From Clostridia bacterium (GTDB taxonomy: Bacteria > Bacillota > Clostridia > Oscillospirales > Acutalibacteraceae), in assembly GCA_017416485.1 (NCBI GenBank), contig JAFQCH010000025.1:60649-124648 (forward strand): DNA of 64,000 nucleotides, read 5' to 3'. The position numbers were made by a program, and so were the translations under genes. The notes under the pieces are model-generated. The model ran no database searches. It saw nothing but the letters and a program-made list of their open reading frames with translations, and was not told the DNA's origin. Each line of letters begins with the position of its first letter. Position 1 is the stretch's first letter. Of the stretch, positions 1 to 8,292 are shown piece after piece.

Positions 1-246
1 TGTTCTTCTGCCTCGTGTTGCACGGCAACGGTCAGAAAGAGAACCCCATACCGGCAACAACAGCATGGTCAGCAACTGACTTGCCGCAATGATGCCGCCC
101 TTGAAACTTTCTGTTTTGCCGAAGCCGAGCACCAATACATTCTGCAAGGTGGAATTAAGAATTTCATCCCACACGCCAATAGCAAGCTGAATGACGGAAA
201 TGCGCACAACCAGCGCCGTGTTCAGTTTCAATTTTGCATTCGCCAT
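1..246 (-). CDS. MFS/GPH-type transporter, N-terminal part (cut by window edge)
   Basis: Reading on the minus strand from the ATG at 246, 82 codons are open to the window edge. The N-terminus runs into a hydrophobic helix, then a second helix followed by GSLSDRCRATRGRR, which matches the motif A loop (G-x-L-S-D-R-x-x-x-R-x-G-R-R) between TM2 and TM3 of major facilitator and GPH sugar transporters. An AGGAGGTG ribosome site lies six bases upstream. The protein is therefore an inner-membrane solute carrier, but substrate cannot be judged from 82 residues. It diverges from the patatin-like gene at 419. Confident as MFS fold, not as to substrate. Confidence 0.75.
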   Translation of the reverse strand, partial: MANAKLKLNTALVVRISVIQLAIGVWDEILNSTLQNVLVLGFGKTESFKGGIIAASQLLTMLLLPVWGSLSDRCRATRGRRT

Positions 247-276
247 GTGCACACCTCCTCTTTTTGCCTACTTTAT

Positions 277-306
277 ATTTTATCATTATTTGCCGTCTGC
301 TGTCAA
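277..306 (-). promoter_or_regulatory. SigA-type promoter for the MFS transporter
   Basis: On the minus strand TTGACA (306-301) is followed after 18 bases by TAAAAT (282-277), about 30 bases upstream of the start codon at 246. It fits the housekeeping consensus well. Confidence 0.6.
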
Positions 307-360
307 CTGTTTTGCCGAGTGCAACATATTTTTCATAAGTGTAGTAATTTTTTGTTTTTA

Positions 361-389
361 TTGACTTATAATTTTTATTATGTTATTTT
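361..389 (+). promoter_or_regulatory. Possible promoter for the patatin-like gene
   Basis: TTGACT (361-366), 17 bases, TATTTT (384-389), ending about 30 bases before the ATG at 419. The -10 is weak and the region is AT-rich, so the match may be fortuitous. Confidence 0.35.
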
Positions 390-418
390 ATTAAAAGATA
401 TTATAGGGGGAAATGAAA

Positions 419-1267
419 ATGAAAAAAACGGGACTCGTGCTGGAAGGCGGTGCTTCTCGCGGCATTTACACCGCGGGTGTGCTGGATGTTCTGCTTGAAA
501 ATGAAATTTATTTTGACGGCTGTATGGGTGTTTCCGCTGGTGCCGTTCACGGCATCAACTATGCCTCCCGTCAGCCGGGCCGTTCTTATTGCTTCAGCGT
601 GAAATACTGCAAGGATCCCCGCTTTATGAGTCTGCGTTCTTTTTTGAAAACGGGCGACATCTGCGGCGCAAAGTTCTGTTTTTACGATATTCCCGATTCG
701 CTTGTGCCCTTTGCGCATGAAAGTTTCGAAAACAGCACAACTGAATTTTATTGTGTCTGCACCGATGTAAAAACGGGCGAGCCCGTTTATCATAAATGCA
801 ATCATATGCGTGATGGCGAAGTCGAATGGATCCGTGCATCGTCATCCATGCCGATGGTATCCCGCAATGTGGAAATCGACGGTCAACTGCTGTTGGACGG
901 CGGTGTTGCAGACTCTATTCCGTTTAAAAAGTTTATTGAAATGGGATACAATAAAACGGTCGTCGTCTGCACACAACACGACGGCTACCGCAAAGAAAAA
1001 GAATCAATCAGCAAACTCATGCCCCTGCGCTACGGCAAGGCTTCACCTTTTGTGAAGACTATGCAAAATCGTCCGGCTATGTATAATACACAGCTGGATG
1101 ACCTGAAAAGGGCGGAACAAAACGGGGAAGTTCTTGTTATTCGCCCGAGTGAACCTCTGCACATTGGCAGGGTGGAGCACGACCCCGAAGTCATCCGTCA
1201 GGTCTATCTGCTCGGCAGAAGCGATGCGCAAAAGATGATTGACAAAATAAAAGCATTTATTTGTTAA
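419..1267 (+). CDS. Patatin-like phospholipase family protein
   Basis: Predicted cytoplasmic serine acyl hydrolase of the patatin/RssA type. The oxyanion-hole glycine stretch GGASRG is at residues 10-15, the nucleophile elbow GVSAGA places the catalytic Ser at 39, and the dyad Asp is in DGGVADSIP (Asp160). At 282 residues it matches short bacterial patatins of the YjjU/RssA type. No signal peptide is visible. The ATG at 419 was chosen over the one at 413 because the GGGGG ribosome site ends at 410, giving 8 bases of spacing rather than 2. It is divergent from the MFS gene and precedes the acyl-ligase cluster, which would suit a lipid-handling role, but the natural substrate is unknown. Confidence 0.85.
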   Translation: MKKTGLVLEGGASRGIYTAGVLDVLLENEIYFDGCMGVSAGAVHGINYASRQPGRSYCFSVKYCKDPRFMSLRSFLKTGDICGAKFCFYDIPDSLVPFAHESFENSTTEFYCVCTDVKTGEPVYHKCNHMRDGEVEWIRASSSMPMVSRNVEIDGQLLLDGGVADSIPFKKFIEMGYNKTVVVCTQHDGYRKEKESISKLMPLRYGKASPFVKTMQNRPAMYNTQLDDLKRAEQNGEVLVIRPSEPLHIGRVEHDPEVIRQVYLLGRSDAQKMIDKIKAFIC

Positions 1268-1318
1268 TAGTTTATTCAAAAAGCATTCATTATTTATTCA
1301 GAGATAAGGATTTTTCTC

Positions 1319-1347
1319 TTGATTTGCAACAGCGTGTTGTGTATAAT
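1319..1347 (+). promoter_or_regulatory. SigA-type promoter of the ligase/ACP cluster
   Basis: TTGATT (1319-1324), 17 bases, TATAAT (1342-1347). Predicted transcription start is near 1354, which rules out the in-frame TTG at 1353 as translation start and supports the ATG at 1392. Confidence 0.65.
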
Positions 1348-1391
1348 ATAATTTGAACTTCAAAATAATCGGAAAGGGCAGGGTTTTGCAG

Positions 1392-3125
1392 ATGCGATCA
1401 GATTTTTCGGTGCAACGAAAATCAATGCTTGCCCTTGGCCCGCTGTCTGATTTGAGAGAAATGGTCAATCGTATCGAGGTATACGGCACTGATACGGTGA
1501 TCGTTGAAAAAAAAGATACGCAAAAAATTCACTATTCGGCAGAAAAACTTTGCGATGATGTTCGTTCGCTTTCCACCGCATTGGCAGAAATGGGTTTTTG
1601 CGGATGCAACATCGCTCTGTTGGCAGAAAATTCATACCGCTGGATTGTTGCCTTTCTTGCAATCACCTGCGGTGTGGGCACGGCCGTGCCGCTGGACAAG
1701 GAACTGACCGAAAATGAACTCGACGATTTGCTTTGCAAAAGCAACGCTGCGGCACTGTTCTGCTCTTCCACTTTTTATGAAACGGGACTTCGCAATCAAA
1801 CTCAACTTCGTGCACTTTTTGCCATGGACGGTGAGGCGAACGGGCTTATCGGTTGGGATGAACTGTTGACCAGAGGAAAGCTGCTCCGAAATCAGGACGA
1901 CCGTCGCTTTTCGGAATTCGCAATTGCCCCCGAAGACATTGCTGCTGTTATTTTTACCTCCGGCACAACGGGTGCAAATAAGGGTGTGCAGTTAACACAA
2001 AAAAATTTCGTCAGCAACATCAATGCCATTGCCGAGCATGTGCCCGTGGAGGAATCGACCATTTCGGTTTTGCCGATGAACCATATTTACGAACTCAACT
2101 GCAATATTTTACCCATGCTTTACATACACACGGTCATTTGCATCAATGACCGCATGCGCAATCTGATGCGCAATTTCCGTTTTTTTAAGCCGAAAATGGC
2201 AGTGGTCGTTCCGTTGTTTCTGGAAAGTTTCTACAATCACATCCGTCAGGGTCTGCGTAAGGACGGTATAGATAAAAAAACGGACCGTGCCGTTGCATTG
2301 AGCAACAAACTGCTTGAAACTGGAATTGACATCAGACGCAGTTTGTTCAAGGATATTCATGCTTATTTCGGCGATGAACTTAAATTGCTGATTTGCGGGG
2401 GCGCACCAGCCAATGCAAAATACATCAAGGGCTTAACGGAGCTCGGTTTCGATATTTATGTCGGCTATGGGCTGACGGAAGCCTCTCCCATTGCCGCACT
2501 CAACACAAGCACAAGGCATCATCCCGACAGTGTCGGTAAATCTTTTTTCAATACGGATATTCATATTCATGCCCCCAATGAAGAAGGGGAAGGCGAAGTG
2601 TGGCTTCGCGGTGAAAATATCACCCCGGGCTATTACAATGACCCGGCTGCTACGGCTGATTCGTTTGAAGACGGCTGGTTCAAAACCGGGGATATCGGCA
2701 AGGTAACCAACGACGGTCATCTTGTGCTGACGGGCAGAAAAAAGAATCTGATTATTCTTGATAACGGCAAAAATGTGCATCCCGAAGAAATCGAAAGCAT
2801 CCTGCGCAGCCGCATTCCTTATGTGCGTGAAATTGTGGTGATGGAGAGCGAAAAAGAAATTTTCGGCGTGTTGCAAAAAATCATTGCCGCGGTTTTGTAT
2901 GTGGATGCTTCCGATTTTGAAGGCATGACGGAATCGGAAATTGAAACCAAAGCGCGCGCGGATGTGATGGCGGTCAATGCAGACCTGCCGGGCTACAAAG
3001 CGGTCAGCCATGTGATGATTGCACAGCACGGTTTTCAGAAAACATCCACCCAAAAAATATTGAGGAGTAAAGTGATAGAAGAATACACAGTCATTCGTGA
3101 TCGCAAGGGGGAAGACGATGCTTGA
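1392..3125 (+). CDS. AMP-dependent acyl ligase 1 (ANL superfamily, partner of adjacent ACP)
   Basis: A 577-residue adenylate-forming enzyme of the long-chain acyl-CoA/acyl-ACP synthetase type. The P-loop motif IFTSGTTGANKGV is near residue 187, the A5-like YGLTEASP near 358, the TGDIG Asp near 432, the hinge GRKKNLIILDNGKNVHPEE follows, and the C-terminal catalytic Lys is in KTSTQKILR (about 551). Expected chemistry: activation of a carboxylic acid with ATP and transfer to a phosphopantetheine thiol. The stop overlaps the start of an acyl carrier protein by 8 bases, so the natural acceptor is probably that ACP rather than CoA; this is inference. The ATG at 1392 has AGGGCAGGG about 8 bases upstream. 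A paralogue lies at 5394. Confidence 0.85.
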   Translation: MRSDFSVQRKSMLALGPLSDLREMVNRIEVYGTDTVIVEKKDTQKIHYSAEKLCDDVRSLSTALAEMGFCGCNIALLAENSYRWIVAFLAITCGVGTAVPLDKELTENELDDLLCKSNAAALFCSSTFYETGLRNQTQLRALFAMDGEANGLIGWDELLTRGKLLRNQDDRRFSEFAIAPEDIAAVIFTSGTTGANKGVQLTQKNFVSNINAIAEHVPVEESTISVLPMNHIYELNCNILPMLYIHTVICINDRMRNLMRNFRFFKPKMAVVVPLFLESFYNHIRQGLRKDGIDKKTDRAVALSNKLLETGIDIRRSLFKDIHAYFGDELKLLICGGAPANAKYIKGLTELGFDIYVGYGLTEASPIAALNTSTRHHPDSVGKSFFNTDIHIHAPNEEGEGEVWLRGENITPGYYNDPAATADSFEDGWFKTGDIGKVTNDGHLVLTGRKKNLIILDNGKNVHPEEIESILRSRIPYVREIVVMESEKEIFGVLQKIIAAVLYVDASDFEGMTESEIETKARADVMAVNADLPGYKAVSHVMIAQHGFQKTSTQKILRSKVIEEYTVIRDRKGEDDA

Positions 3126-3345
3126 ACGTTTGATTGCTGTTGTCGGGGAATATGTTCCCGTGGACAGACAAAAAATTGATTACAATACATCATTGCGCAT
3201 GGATCTGGGTTTGAATTCTCTGGATCTTGTTAATCTTGCCGTGTCGGTTGAAAACGAATTCGGCATTGAAATTTCCGACCGCAAACTTGCCATGATGAAA
3301 ACCGTCGGCGACCTTGTCCGACACATTGAAACCACAGCAGAATAA
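3118..3345 (+). CDS. Acyl carrier protein 1
   Basis: A 75-residue acyl carrier protein. The phosphopantetheine attachment motif DLGLNSLDLVN puts the modified Ser at residue 34, at the start of helix II, followed by an acidic helix typical of ACPs. It starts inside the end of the ligase gene (8-base overlap, GGGGGAAG ribosome site), implying translational coupling. It should be converted to holo form by a phosphopantetheinyl transferase, and one is encoded downstream at 7478. It resembles the second ACP at 7198 in length, serine position and motif, showing duplication of a ligase-ACP pair. It is not in a fab or PKS/NRPS context, so a dedicated rather than housekeeping ACP is likely. Confidence 0.9.
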   Translation: MLERLIAVVGEYVPVDRQKIDYNTSLRMDLGLNSLDLVNLAVSVENEFGIEISDRKLAMMKTVGDLVRHIETTAE

Positions 3346-3379
3346 AAAACGCAATAAAGAACGATCAGGGGGAAGAAAC

Positions 3380-4303
3380 ATGAAAAAACAGCCATTACTA
3401 TATGTGCTGTTGGGCATGTTGATCGCAATGTTTTGCGTTGGGTTTGTTTTGATTCTGCAATCATCGAATGAGGCGGCAAGCGGGGTTTTCCTTGACTTGC
3501 AGCAAGCAGCATCCAATGCACAAGCACAGCAGAATCAGCCCGTTGTTCAACAAACACAACCCACGCAAACCTATTACGAACAACCGACCTACAGCCAGAA
3601 TCCGCAAACTGCACCGTCCGTGCAGCAACCCACGCAAGTCTACAGCAATCCCGCTGTTATACTGGATGTGACGGCAAGCAAGGAACAAATTCTCAATGCC
3701 ATGTGCACGGCAGTCAACTCCGTGAAGACTGCACAAAATTTCGGTGCCGTTAAGTATCAGAATATTGATATGAAGCTGATTGAATGCAGCATGCCCTTTG
3801 CAGTCGGCATTGCGAATCCGATCATTGAAAAATTCACGGGTGAAGAAACACTCAACTATCAATTTGTGAACGGCTCGTGCATCGGGCCGAAATCGGGTGA
3901 ACCTGTTACGCCGAATCTTGTTATTCCGCCGTCGGACAGGCTTTTTTCACTCGACGGCAACGGAATAACTTCTGCAGTCGTTACCCAAGACGGCTACGAT
4001 ACCACCTACAGCATTTCTCTTGTGCCCGAAACTGCCACACTCGAAGCACCCGTACCGTATTATCATGCACTCTGCATGGATTATCTGGATATGAATGCAC
4101 TTGACCTCGGCATTGCAAAAATCAACAAGGGTAATTATACTTATCCGGGTGCTACGGTCAATGTCACCGTCAATCAGCTCGGGCAGATTATCCGCTATGA
4201 GGAGTATATGCCGCTGTCGGCTTTCGGTGAAGGCTCGCTCGGCATCACCGCATCAGGCACAATCAGTGGTTCCTTGCATGAAGTATGGACTTTTACTTGG
4301 TAA
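3380..4303 (+). CDS. Membrane-anchored protein of unknown function with Gln/Pro-rich linker
   Basis: Not recognised as a named family. A 307-residue protein with a short basic N-terminus, a single hydrophobic segment at about residues 6-25 (signal anchor), a low-complexity Gln/Pro/Thr/Tyr-rich linker at about 38-90, then a globular extracytoplasmic domain of about 210 residues rich in beta-type sequence. The start at 3380 has a strong AGGGGGAAG site; an earlier in-frame ATG at 3314 lies inside the ACP gene and is unlikely. It sits between ACP 1 and the reductase in the same direction with short gaps, so it is probably co-transcribed. It could be a surface sensor or handle the cluster's product outside the cell, but nothing in the sequence shows a catalytic motif. 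Confidence 0.75.
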   Translation: MKKQPLLYVLLGMLIAMFCVGFVLILQSSNEAASGVFLDLQQAASNAQAQQNQPVVQQTQPTQTYYEQPTYSQNPQTAPSVQQPTQVYSNPAVILDVTASKEQILNAMCTAVNSVKTAQNFGAVKYQNIDMKLIECSMPFAVGIANPIIEKFTGEETLNYQFVNGSCIGPKSGEPVTPNLVIPPSDRLFSLDGNGITSAVVTQDGYDTTYSISLVPETATLEAPVPYYHALCMDYLDMNALDLGIAKINKGNYTYPGATVNVTVNQLGQIIRYEEYMPLSAFGEGSLGITASGTISGSLHEVWTFTW

Positions 4304-4330
4304 ACAATTTATTGAATGGGGGATATAAAA

Positions 4331-5341
4331 ATGAAAATTCTGTTAGTTGGTTCCGGCGCTATCGGTTCCTGCATTGCCGTGCTTGTCAAAGAGGCAGGTT
4401 ACGACATTGATGTTCTTGAACTCAAGAGCGAATTTGCAGACATTATCAGCAACAAAGGTATTCATCTGACGGGGGCGAAGGGCGAACATACCATGAAGCT
4501 CGATGCCTATTCATCTGTTGATGAACTGCCCGGTAAATATGATGTATGCTTCATCGCAACCAAAACCTTCTCCATGGCACCTGCCGCAAAGAGTGTTCTG
4601 CCTGTTCTGACAGACGATGCACTTGTTATTTCCATGCAGAACGGTATCTGCACCGAAATTCTTGCCGAAGTTGTCGGCGCAAACCGCACGGTTGGCTGTG
4701 CCATCGGCTACGGCGCCACCATGCACACCTTCGGTGAAGTTGAAATGACCTCCAAGGGCGACCTTTACATCGGTATGCTCAAAGGCCAGTCTTCTCCGAA
4801 GCTTGAAGAAGTTCGTAAAATGATGAGCGCACTTCTTCCCACCATCATTGACAAAGACATCATTGCCCGTCAGTATTCCAAGCTCATTATCAACTCCTGC
4901 ATCAACGCCCTTGCTGCCATCTGCGGTGAAAAGCTCGGCGTTCTGCTGGATGATCCCAGAGCCTGCAAGGTCTTCCTCGGCATTGCAAGAGAAGGCATTT
5001 ATGTTGCAAAGGCTATGGGACTCAAAGTGCCTCCCTTTAAAAAAGTGCTTGACTACAACCTGCTGACCTTGACCGATGCCGCATGGTTCGATGCCTGCGC
5101 AACTGTTCTGTTCCGCATCATCGGCAAAAAAGGCTTCGGTGCTGTCAAACCTTCCACCCTGCAGGCACTTGAAAGAGGTGAAATCACCGAAATTGATTAC
5201 TTCAACGGCTACATTGCCGCAAACGGAGCAAAATGCGGAGTTCCCACTCCCGTTAACTCCCTTGCAGTCAAGCTTGTGAAGGAAATCGAAAAAGGCGAAC
5301 GCAAGATGTCGCTTGACAATCTTGACGAATTCAAACTGTAA
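4331..5341 (+). CDS. Ketopantoate reductase (PanE/ApbA) family NAD(P)H-dependent reductase
   Basis: A 336-residue protein beginning MKILLVGSGAIGS, the Rossmann GxGxxG of the ApbA/PanE family at residues 7-12, with the C-terminal helical domain that carries the catalytic Lys (KLIINSCIN, Lys near 183). PanE reduces 2-dehydropantoate to pantoate, a precursor of CoA and hence of the phosphopantetheine arm of ACPs. Its position between two ligase-ACP pairs could mean local supply of pantoate, or reduction of a 2-oxo acyl substrate by a diverged member; the sequence cannot decide. The ATG at 4331 has GGGGGA 8 bases upstream, better than the ATG at 4316. Confidence 0.8.
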   Translation: MKILLVGSGAIGSCIAVLVKEAGYDIDVLELKSEFADIISNKGIHLTGAKGEHTMKLDAYSSVDELPGKYDVCFIATKTFSMAPAAKSVLPVLTDDALVISMQNGICTEILAEVVGANRTVGCAIGYGATMHTFGEVEMTSKGDLYIGMLKGQSSPKLEEVRKMMSALLPTIIDKDIIARQYSKLIINSCINALAAICGEKLGVLLDDPRACKVFLGIAREGIYVAKAMGLKVPPFKKVLDYNLLTLTDAAWFDACATVLFRIIGKKGFGAVKPSTLQALERGEITEIDYFNGYIAANGAKCGVPTPVNSLAVKLVKEIEKGERKMSLDNLDEFKL

Positions 5342-5393
5342 ATAAATCCGGTTTCAAGCCGTTTTTATAATACCTTGACAGAGGAGATAAAAA

Positions 5394-7184
5394 ATGACTT
5401 CCATTGAATTGACCGCACAGGAAAAGAAAGTGTTGGATGCTATCCGTCACGAAATTCACATGATCGGCCCGCTTGTTCACATCAAAGACATGGTGCTTCG
5501 TGTGGAAGGTGCCTACGGCGACAGAGTTGCTTTTGTTGAGAAGCAGAAGCGAAAAGGCCGCGAATTTGATGTTGTGAACCACACCGTCAGCGAATTCAAA
5601 GAAAAACGTGCCGCACTGGGTACTGCCCTGACTGCACTTGGATTAAAAGGCAAACACATTGCACTCATCGGCGAAACATCCTTCAACTGGATTCTTTCCT
5701 TCTATGCAACTGTTTGCGGTGTCGGTGTTGCCGTTCCGCTTGACAAGGAAATGACAGACGAAGAAATCAGCCACCTCATCGAAAAGGCTGACTGCGATGC
5801 CGTTTTCTGCTCCAAAACATATTTCAAAGCCGCAAAAGCACACATGGACAGCCATCCCGATTGCATTTGCTGTGTGACCTTCAATAAGGAAGTTGCAGAA
5901 GACCGCTATTTCACAATCGATGCCCTGATCGAAAAAGGCAGAGAACTGATTGCGGCAGGCGACAAGTCTTATGTGGATGCGGAAATTGACCCCGAACAGC
6001 TTTGTGCCATCATCTTTACCTCCGGCACAACGGGTGCCAACAAGGGCGTTATGCTTTCGCACCGCAATTTCTGCGCAAATGTTGACAATGTTATCGAAAC
6101 CATTCCGACCGAATATTCTTCTTTCTCTTTGCTTCCGATCAACCATGTTTTTGAACTCAGTTGCAACATGATGGTTGCTTTCTACATGAATGCCGTCATT
6201 TACATCAACGACAGCTTAAAGAATATTCTGCCGAACATTCAGTTGTTCCAGCCCGATGCCATGAATGCCGTTCCGCTGGTGCTGGAAGGAATCTACAACG
6301 GTATCTGGGCAAAGGCAAAAGAAGGCGGCAAGGACGAAATTCTCAAAAAGCTCGTCAAGGTCAGCAACAAACTGCGCAAGCACGGCATTGACTTGCGCCA
6401 TGTGCTGTTCAAAACCATCAGCAGAAGCTTCGGCAATCGTTTTCCGACCCTTGTCTGCGGCGGTGCTCCATCCAGAAAAGACTATGTCACAGGCCTCGGT
6501 GATCTCGGCTTCCGTGTTTACAACGGTTACGGCCTGACCGAAACTTCACCTTCCGTCACCCTGAATCTGCAAGCAGACAAAGACCCGACTTCCGCAGGTT
6601 TTGCGCTTCCTCGTTGTGAATTCAAAATCAACGAACCCGATGCAGACGGTGTAGGCGAAATCTGGATTCGCGGCACGAACGTGTTCAGCGGTTACTACAA
6701 AGACGAAGAAGCTACGGCCGCATCCTTTGAAGGAGAATGGTTCAAGACCGGTGACTACGGCACCGCAACCGAAGAAGGCGAGCTGTTTGTTGTCGGCAGA
6801 AAGAAGACCCTTATTATCCTCGATAACGGTAAGAATGTTTTCCCCGAAGACATTGAATTTGCTGTTATGGACAACTTGTCTTACATCCGCGAAGCCTGTG
6901 CGCTTGAAGCCGAAAAGGAAATTGCAGGCGAACTGCGCAAAATCATTGCGGTTGCAATTTATGTGGAACCCGCTGATTTTGAAGGTATGACCGAAGAAGA
7001 AATCAAAAAGAAAGTTGCCGACGATGTTTACAACGATGTCAACCGCAAAATGATTTCTTACAAGAAGGTTCAGGATGTTTTTGTTGTTTTCAAGGAATTT
7101 GAAAAAACAACCACAAGAAAGATCATCCGTCAAAAAGTTATTGATGCTTACAATGCCGCTGTTAAGACAGCCGCTAAAGTATAA
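5394..7184 (+). CDS. AMP-dependent acyl ligase 2 (ANL superfamily, partner of adjacent ACP)
   Basis: A 596-residue paralogue of the ligase at 1392, alignable along the full length. IFTSGTTGANKGV lies near residue 207, YGLTETSP near 378, TGDYG near 452, GRKKTLIILDNGKNVFPED follows, and the C-terminal Lys is in TTTRKIIRQ (about 573). All residues expected for adenylation and thioester formation are present, so it should be active. AGAGGAGAT precedes the ATG at good spacing. An ACP begins 13 bases after its stop. Having two ligases with separate ACPs suggests two different acyl substrates, or two loading sites in one pathway; this is inference. Confidence 0.85.
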   Translation: MTSIELTAQEKKVLDAIRHEIHMIGPLVHIKDMVLRVEGAYGDRVAFVEKQKRKGREFDVVNHTVSEFKEKRAALGTALTALGLKGKHIALIGETSFNWILSFYATVCGVGVAVPLDKEMTDEEISHLIEKADCDAVFCSKTYFKAAKAHMDSHPDCICCVTFNKEVAEDRYFTIDALIEKGRELIAAGDKSYVDAEIDPEQLCAIIFTSGTTGANKGVMLSHRNFCANVDNVIETIPTEYSSFSLLPINHVFELSCNMMVAFYMNAVIYINDSLKNILPNIQLFQPDAMNAVPLVLEGIYNGIWAKAKEGGKDEILKKLVKVSNKLRKHGIDLRHVLFKTISRSFGNRFPTLVCGGAPSRKDYVTGLGDLGFRVYNGYGLTETSPSVTLNLQADKDPTSAGFALPRCEFKINEPDADGVGEIWIRGTNVFSGYYKDEEATAASFEGEWFKTGDYGTATEEGELFVVGRKKTLIILDNGKNVFPEDIEFAVMDNLSYIREACALEAEKEIAGELRKIIAVAIYVEPADFEGMTEEEIKKKVADDVYNDVNRKMISYKKVQDVFVVFKEFEKTTTRKIIRQKVIDAYNAAVKTAAKV

Positions 7185-7197
7185 GGAGAAAAGAAAT

Positions 7198-7428
7198 ATG
7201 CTTGAAAAACTCAGAGAAATCATTTGTGAATTTGTTCAGCTCGACCCCCAGAGCATTACCGAACAGACCAACATCCGAACAGATCTCGGTCTGAACTCTT
7301 TGGAACTGGTTAACCTTGCTGTTGCCATTGAAGATGCTTTTGACCTCGAAATTCCCGATCGTGCCGTTGTCGGCATTGAAACAGTTGCCGATGTCATTGC
7401 ACTGCTCGAAGAATACAGCGAAGACTAA
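7198..7428 (+). CDS. Acyl carrier protein 2
   Basis: A 76-residue acyl carrier protein with DLGLNSLELVN and the phosphopantetheinylated Ser at residue 34, the same position as in ACP 1. It has an AAGGAGA site and follows ligase 2 by 13 bases, so the two are likely co-translated partners. A rho-independent terminator begins 11 bases after its stop. Function by family: carries acyl groups as thioesters on a 4'-phosphopantetheine arm. The two ACPs differ outside the core motif, compatible with specific ligase-ACP pairing. Confidence 0.9.
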   Translation: MLEKLREIICEFVQLDPQSITEQTNIRTDLGLNSLELVNLAVAIEDAFDLEIPDRAVVGIETVADVIALLEEYSED

Positions 7429-7439
7429 AAAATGCAAAA

Positions 7440-7466
7440 GGGGCTGTTTTTTACAGTCCCTTTTTT
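7440..7466 (+). terminator. Rho-independent terminator after ACP 2
   Basis: GGGGCTGT (7440-7447) pairs with ACAGTCCC (7453-7460) with one G-U, followed by TTTTTT. The next gene starts 12 bases later, so some read-through into the phosphopantetheinyl transferase is likely. Confidence 0.7.
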
Positions 7467-7477
7467 CGGAGTAAAAT

Positions 7478-8149
7478 ATGGTTTATTACCTTTCATGGCA
7501 AAATGAATTACCCGTTTTGCCTGCAAACTGGCAACAATATCTGCCGCAATGGCGCATCGAAAAAGCCCTTGCTTATAAGCAGGAAAAAGACAGAATCACA
7601 AGCGTGCTTGCCTTTCTGCTGCTTCGCTTTGCGCTGTTCAAGGAATATGCCGTTACCGCAATGCCGCAAATCGAAACGGATGAAAACGGCAAGCCGTTTG
7701 CCGTGAACGGAGAATATCATTTCAATCTTTCTCACTGTGATACGGCGGTGGCCTGTGCGGTGGATGTATCTCCTGTCGGTGTCGATGTGCAGGATTTTCG
7801 TCCCGTCGGTGAAAATGTTGTGAAAAAGGTCTGTTCCGAAGCGGAGCAGATGTGTATGCTGGAAAGCCGATATGATGAACAGCTTTTTGCCGCCTTCTGG
7901 GCAAGCAAGGAGGCATACGGGAAGAACACAGGGTGCGGAATCGGATATAATTTAAAAGAATATTCATTTTGTCCGTATTTGCACTTTCCGCAAGATATGC
8001 AATACGAAAATCATTGGATACAGACCCAAGTGAAGGATGATTATTCTTTGTCAGTTTGTGCCTGCACAAAACAGCAATTTACGGCAGTAAACTTTGACAG
8101 CATTGCGGAAATTCTTTCTGTTCTTGATAGGCAGACGGAAAAAAGATGA
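7478..8149 (+). CDS. 4'-phosphopantetheinyl transferase (Sfp-type)
   Basis: A 223-residue Sfp/Gsp-superfamily enzyme that moves 4'-phosphopantetheine from CoA to a Ser of carrier proteins. Diagnostic motifs are FNLSHC, VGVDVQ with the Mg-binding Asp, and FWASKEAYGKNTG corresponding to the W-[SA]-x-KE-A signature. Length fits the Sfp class rather than the short AcpS type. It sits directly after the second ligase-ACP pair, so the two ACPs at 3118 and 7198 are the obvious targets. A GGAG site precedes the ATG at 7478. Its presence marks the block as a dedicated carrier-protein pathway, as in secondary metabolite clusters. Confidence 0.9.
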   Translation: MVYYLSWQNELPVLPANWQQYLPQWRIEKALAYKQEKDRITSVLAFLLLRFALFKEYAVTAMPQIETDENGKPFAVNGEYHFNLSHCDTAVACAVDVSPVGVDVQDFRPVGENVVKKVCSEAEQMCMLESRYDEQLFAAFWASKEAYGKNTGCGIGYNLKEYSFCPYLHFPQDMQYENHWIQTQVKDDYSLSVCACTKQQFTAVNFDSIAEILSVLDRQTEKR

Positions 8150-8227
8150 AATATTTGTGAATATAATTTGTTGTTTTTTACAAAAACTGCTTTGTTTTGT
8201 AAATAATCTATTTTTTATCACAATATG

Positions 8228-8256
8228 TTGAAAATGGTTTTTATCGGGTATATAAT
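8228..8256 (+). promoter_or_regulatory. SigA-type promoter of secreted hydrolase 1
   Basis: TTGAAA (8228-8233), 17 bases, TATAAT (8251-8256), about 37 bases before the start codon; AGGAGG ribosome site at 8280-8285. Confidence 0.7.
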
Positions 8257-8292
8257 ATCCACATAAGTATATTCAAACAGGAGGAAACATTT

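Noticed and set aside
1353..1391. TTG start extending ligase 1 by 13 codons
   Set aside because: It coincides with the predicted transcription start of the 1319-1347 promoter and has no SD; the ATG at 1392 does.
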